A stretch of DNA of 21,003 nucleotides, from NCBI GenBank assembly GCA_001579985.1, contig LRSR01013485.1:1-21003 (forward strand), written 5' to 3'. Position numbers and translations under genes: made by a program. The notes beneath the pieces are model-generated. The model had not been told where the DNA came from. It was given only the letters and a program-made list of their open reading frames with translations, and did no database searches. The stretch comes from Hypsibius dujardini (lineage: Eukaryota > Tardigrada > Eutardigrada > Parachela > Hypsibiidae). Shown one piece after another: positions 17,601 through 21,003 of the stretch. The first letter of the stretch is position 1. Each line of letters opens with the position of its first letter.

Positions 17601-17849
17601 AGAAATATCGAGATTTTCGAACACTTTTCAACAAATTCGTCTTGATAGGCCAATAAATTTCCTGTACGTTGTCGACCGTAACAATAAACTATCCAATCAA
17701 GCAATCAATGGACGACTTCCTCCGAGTCTATCTGTAGAGGATCCAAGAATCAGCCCGTTTTAGCATGCAAAGGGAACTGTATTTTTTTTATGTACTTCAG
17801 ATTATCTGTAATAAATTTATTTAAAATTATTAAAATTATTTATTACTAT

Positions 17850-17855
17850 TTACTA

Positions 17856-17888
<33 letters not shown>

Positions 17889-17915
17889 GTTATTATTATT
17901 GTTATTATTATTATT
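17850..17915. repeat. ATT trinucleotide repeat
   Basis: TTATTATTATT tract interrupted by GTT units. Confidence 0.9.
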
Positions 17916-18418
17916 TATTTATATATTTAAATTATTTATTTATTATTATTTATTTAAATTTTAAATTATTTAATGGACTACAGATTATCTGTATTACAGT
18001 TTACTTTACATTCGTTTCAGTATAATTTAAATATAATTGTAAATAAAATCATGACCACTGTAGAACTGATATGAAATACAATGAAACGTCTCTCACTAAA
18101 GGTTTTGGACTTTCAATAAAATGAAAAGTAATTGTTAATAAAAGCAAAAGACTAAATTTTTGGCTAGAATAACAATGAAATTTTGTTAAACAACAGCTGC
18201 CGTTAAAATTTTATTTCTGATTTTGTTTTGCTGCAGCGAAAACAAAATGAAAATAAATTAATTAACGGACACTATTATTGGGCTTATCGGAAGTTAGCGT
18301 ATCGAAAAATTTCCGTCCTAGCGGTACAAGAGTGGAGTTATTTTACGTTCTACCATTAAAAATCGTCCTAAGTTACAATAGAACTGCTGTACCAGTGCTC
18401 GTATTCATTCAGGTACCT

Positions 18419-18530
18419 AATATATATGAGACAGACTATATATATATGAGACTGAGACTAAATGTATGTATATATATATGAGACTGAGACTATATATATA
18501 TATATGAGACTGAGAGGTCTCAGTCGCAAA
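18419..18530. repeat. TATATA-GAGACTGAGAC tandem repeat
   Basis: Three to four units combining a (TA)n tract with GAGACTGAGAC, ending in the palindrome GACTGAGA-GG-TCTCAGTC. It lies just past the inferred cleavage site of the ZP-N gene. Confidence 0.85.
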
Positions 18531-18561
18531 CAAAAAATGAAGCACATCACCTAACACGTGT

Positions 18562-18567
18562 TTTATT
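18562..18567 (-). terminator. Polyadenylation signal of the ZP-N gene
   Basis: AATAAA on the minus strand 209 nt after the TAG, the first one downstream. Cleavage would fall near 18540, just before a TATA/GAGACTGAGAC repeat. Confidence 0.6.
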
Positions 18568-18775
18568 TCTGAAACTAAAAGTCGCACATTTGAACAAAAC
18601 GTTAATCTGCATTTGCAGGCAGACATGTCAGGAAGCTACAATTGTAAATGTTGAAAACAAATGCAAACAATGTTGATCGTCGCTGAAAAGGTGCCCCCCG
18701 TTTTTGAGTATCACCATAAACCTTTCTCGGATGTGCAGTGCAGTTTAGTGAAATAACGTTCATATTCCCTTGCGT

Positions 18776-19030
18776 CTATTTATTTTCGATGGACAACACC
18801 GGGGACTCATACGTGTCCGGGATGTAGCTCCTCTCGTTGGGCACCTCGTTCAGCTCGGGCCGGCCGCCGGGGAAGCCGGGGATGCGGAGGCGGTTGTTGG
18901 AGGTGACGTTCATGTCCTGATTGATGAGGTACGTGCAGAGGAGCGTCACCTCCCGGATGTCGTAGTAGACTTTACTGCTCATGCTGGCGGCTTTCTGCTC
19001 CGCGATCACCAGCGTGAAGATGGCACGACC
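18776..19030 (-). CDS. ZP-N gene exon 3 with stop
   Basis: A 255-nt terminal exon: acceptor CTCTCCACAG|GGTCG, then GRAIFTLVIAEQ, the fourth ZP-N cysteine in LLCTY, and a polar Pro/Asn-rich tail to TAG at 18778-18776. Confidence 0.8.
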   Translation of the reverse strand, partial: GRAIFTLVIAEQKAASMSSKVYYDIREVTLLCTYLINQDMNVTSNNRLRIPGFPGGRPELNEVPNERSYIPDTYESPVLSIENK

Positions 19031-20223
19031 CTGTGGAGAGCTCTCAGGTGATTATACCGGACAAAGCCAGAGAGCGTGTGAGCGAAAGGAAAAAATGAGC
19101 TTTTTAAAAAAAACTATATAGACTATGAATATAGAAAAGCGCATTAGCAGAGCGCGTCTTTAAGGCAGACAGACAGACAGACAGACACCTACATACCAGA
19201 CGGTCCACTTTGATGGCACACTTCTCACCATACGGTATGAAAAAGATCATCGGGGTGGTGTCTTGGAGACGGACTTGGATCTGGCAGGTGGTGCTCTTGA
19301 CGGTTAACACGCCCTGGAACGGGCCGGACAGTGTGACGTCCATGCCTTCGCCGGCGCATCTGGAAACTGAAACACATGCGCGGAATTCAGACATCATGAA
19401 TGTACAGACATGTCTGCAGACACATGAAACTCAGGTTTGCCAGAATAAACAAGGGCGGATAGACAGTGCACTTCACGAGAAAGGCACAGACATTTTCAAT
19501 AACAGCAACACAGACAGAGTCAACAGACAGGCATAGCGAAAAAGAGAGTAGAGAGCTACAGACTGACCGCACAAACCAATGCAGACAAGACAGAATAAAC
19601 AGACAAATTAGAACAATACAGACAGCAGCAATACCGCAGACAGACCGATTCAGGCAAAACAAGCAATTAGCACTGTCGACAAGATAGACCCATTCAGACA
19701 CTTCAGACAAGACAGGTAATAGGCATACAGACACGACGGCTCGTACAAGTAAGTCACATGAGAGTGAGGAGGCAGACAAGATCGTTCTGAGTAGTGAAGA
19801 CAGACAACATGCATTCCGTGAAGAAATGCAAGACAACCGGGGCGAGTGCGCCATGCAGGCAGACATCAGCGCCCGGAACTCTATCAGACAAATAGGCAAA
19901 GGATCTTATACAAAAAAACAGATAGACAGATAGACCAGACAGAAACAGACAGACAGACAGACAGACAGACAGACGGCCAACCAGTCAGCAAGGGTGATAA
20001 GGGTATGAGTTCTTCAGTTCCAGTGCGTTGACATAGCCAGACATACAGACACGGCAAAGCGCCCAGACGGTATGTCTGCAAACCAGAAAGACGACTGCAA
20101 AGAGTTGCATAAACAAACAGGCATACCTTTCATGTCTTGGCACCATGATGTCTGACAGAGGTATCCGAGGCAATAGTAAACCAGCGAAAGTAGGCAAGCA
20201 GACCCGAAATTACAGACATTCAT
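18776..20223 (-). CDS. Small secreted ZP-N domain protein (3 exons)
   Basis: Exons 20223-20127, 19366-19197 and 19030-18776 join to 522 nt, 173 residues, all GT-AG and in phase (1 then 0). Exon 1 codes a hydrophobic signal peptide (core ACLLSLVYYCLGYLC). Residues 36-121 match a ZP-N domain: CAGEGMDVTL, PFQGVLTVK, a second Cys at 60, FFIPYGEKC with Cys82, IFTLVIAEQ, and LLCTYL with Cys121, i.e. the four ZP-N cysteines. An NVT sequon follows. There is no ZP-C, furin site or transmembrane segment, so it differs from full cuticlin or ZP proteins, which polymerise through ZP-N and ZP-C. Exons 2 and 3 are firm. Exon 1 is inferred from phase, signal peptide and a G at -3; an alternative upstream exon is possible (donor at 20427). 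Confidence 0.72.
19162..19188. repeat. CAGA repeat in ZP-N intron 2
   Basis: Short CAGACAGA tract beginning 9 nt after the exon 2 donor, reading as TCTG in the transcript. Confidence 0.85.
19197..19366 (-). CDS. ZP-N gene exon 2
   Basis: A 170-nt exon carrying ZP-N cysteines C1-C3 and the PFQGVLTVK strand. Acceptor GTGTTTCAG|TTTCC and donor CGTCTG|GTATGT, phase 0 out. Confidence 0.8.
19380..20126. repeat. Dispersed CAGAC-rich ZP-N intron 1
   Basis: Most of this intron is filled with CAGAC/CAGACA motifs at irregular spacing, pure only at 19940-19972. It looks like an old, decayed CAGA microsatellite. No exon recognised inside. Confidence 0.7.
20127..20223 (-). CDS. ZP-N gene exon 1 (signal peptide)
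   Basis: ATG at 20223-20221, then 32 codons with a hydrophobic signal-peptide core, ending ATGAAAG|GTATGC. The leftover G plus TT of exon 2 gives Val33. Inferred from phase and composition. Confidence 0.6.
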
Positions 20224-21003
20224 GGCCGGGTCGTCGTCGCGGATTGAGGCAATTCCGTCGAGGCATCAACTTGGCTGGCCTTTGCAGCAAGTGCTGCTGC
20301 AAATAAACTGGGAAATTGTGACTTTACGTCACAGCCATCGTGTCGGTTGACCGATCGACGACGCACATTTGGCCGGCGCGCGTAGCGAATCCCCCCCGAC
20401 GTACCGGGTGCGTGTGTGTACCATACCGATGCACTGCTGATGATGCATTTGCAAGAACCATTTGACCCTATTATCATTTTCGTCCTTAATGGACGGAAAG
20501 TAATTGCTGGCGCTTTTGCTTGCTAAAACTCTCTCAATGCCGAGACACAGGCACAATCAGACGCTCTCCGTCAAACTGCGAAATACACACACGGAGAGCT
20601 CATACGCGACGCCGGTGGGGTCCACGTGTGCGATACTGGTCTCACGCGTCGATCGAGTCGTTGTTTAAGCATAAACATGTGTACTCGGGCTGGGAAGTAT
20701 ATAAAAAATAACACCGCTAAAATGCATAGACACACAATTTCCTGCGCGTTCAGTGTTGCTGCTTTCTTGCCTTTCTTCTTACGTCGCTTCACAGATGGAG
20801 AGTTCATTGGCCGCGGATACCAATTTTATACAGCATAATTACCGTTACATTACACAGGCATCAGGTGAAAATGCCTTTAACCAAAAACCCTTTGCAATAT
20901 TGATAATGTAAAAAAGGACTGTTTAACTACGTTTGATTTGAATGAAAATTCAATTTGCCGATTTATTTCTTATAGTACGAACAAAATGAACGAAATGTGT
21001 GAA
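20224..21003. other. Upstream flank of the ZP-N gene
   Basis: Mixed composition. On the minus strand TATAAAA lies near 20825; on the plus strand TATATAAA lies at 20698-20705. A phase-compatible alternative exon may end at 20427. Nothing else is supported. Confidence 0.5.

Larger units (their letters stand above)
15757..18540. other. Intergenic region between the two genes
   Basis: Should contain the promoter and 5' UTR of the mosaic gene, but no convincing TATA box lies just upstream of 15756. It holds a CT tract (15867-15886), AT-rich tandem repeats (16795-17045), a GATAA/GCGGAG-rich block (17440-17600), an ATT repeat (17850-17915) and no supported exon. Confidence 0.6.

Noticed and set aside
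17425-17634. Minus-strand frame of 69 codons over the GATAA/GCGGAG block
   Set aside because: Translation of internally repeated motifs; no similarity to a known family and no splice sites that would connect it.
20571-20838. Overlapping small frames on both strands near a plus-strand TATATAAA, some with signal-like hydrophobic starts
   Set aside because: The plus-strand ATG (20722) lies where the TATA box (20698) would place the transcription start, and neither frame shows a recognisable domain or a downstream exon.

Overview
This is an animal (metazoan) nuclear genomic window. It has spliced genes with consensus GT-AG introns, extracellular cysteine-rich modules, AATAAA signals, abundant microsatellites and small inverted-repeat elements. 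The module mix (Kunitz, VWC, EGF, DOMON, ZP-N) and introns ranging from 55 to about 1100 nt suggest an invertebrate, probably an ecdysozoan and perhaps nematode-like. The species cannot be fixed from sequence alone.

Main gene (minus strand, 15756 to 2806). I assembled 22 coding exons by hand. Every donor/acceptor pair is GT-AG and every junction keeps phase. The product is a secreted mosaic protein of 1733 residues: signal peptide; Asn/Gln/Pro-rich N-terminal third; two von Willebrand factor C (VWC) modules; Ser/Thr-rich stalk; a DOMON domain; a third VWC; two EGF-like modules; a Kunitz domain; a fourth VWC; a half VWC; a sixth VWC; another Ser/Thr/Ala-rich stalk; and a C-terminal Kunitz domain whose last exon restores the canonical cysteine spacing. 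It looks like an extracellular-matrix or cuticle-associated protein with protease-inhibitor modules. I do not recognise it as a named gene.

Second gene (minus strand, 20223 to 18776). Three phase-consistent exons encode a 173-residue secreted protein that is essentially a lone ZP-N domain, with an AATAAA about 210 nt past the stop. It lies upstream of the main gene in the same orientation.

Remaining sequence. Positions 1-2805 and 15757-18540 show no gene I can support. They hold GC-rich and CA-rich tandem repeats, AT-rich repeats, inverted repeats and one candidate minus-strand TATA box near 1645. The introns of the main gene are unusually decorated: six carry the same TCTG/CAGA microsatellite in one orientation, three carry inverted-repeat (MITE-like) elements, one carries a C17-G24 palindrome, and one carries a palindromic 22-23 bp minisatellite that stays open in frame.

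No rRNA, tRNA, CRISPR array, or bacterial or viral gene was seen.
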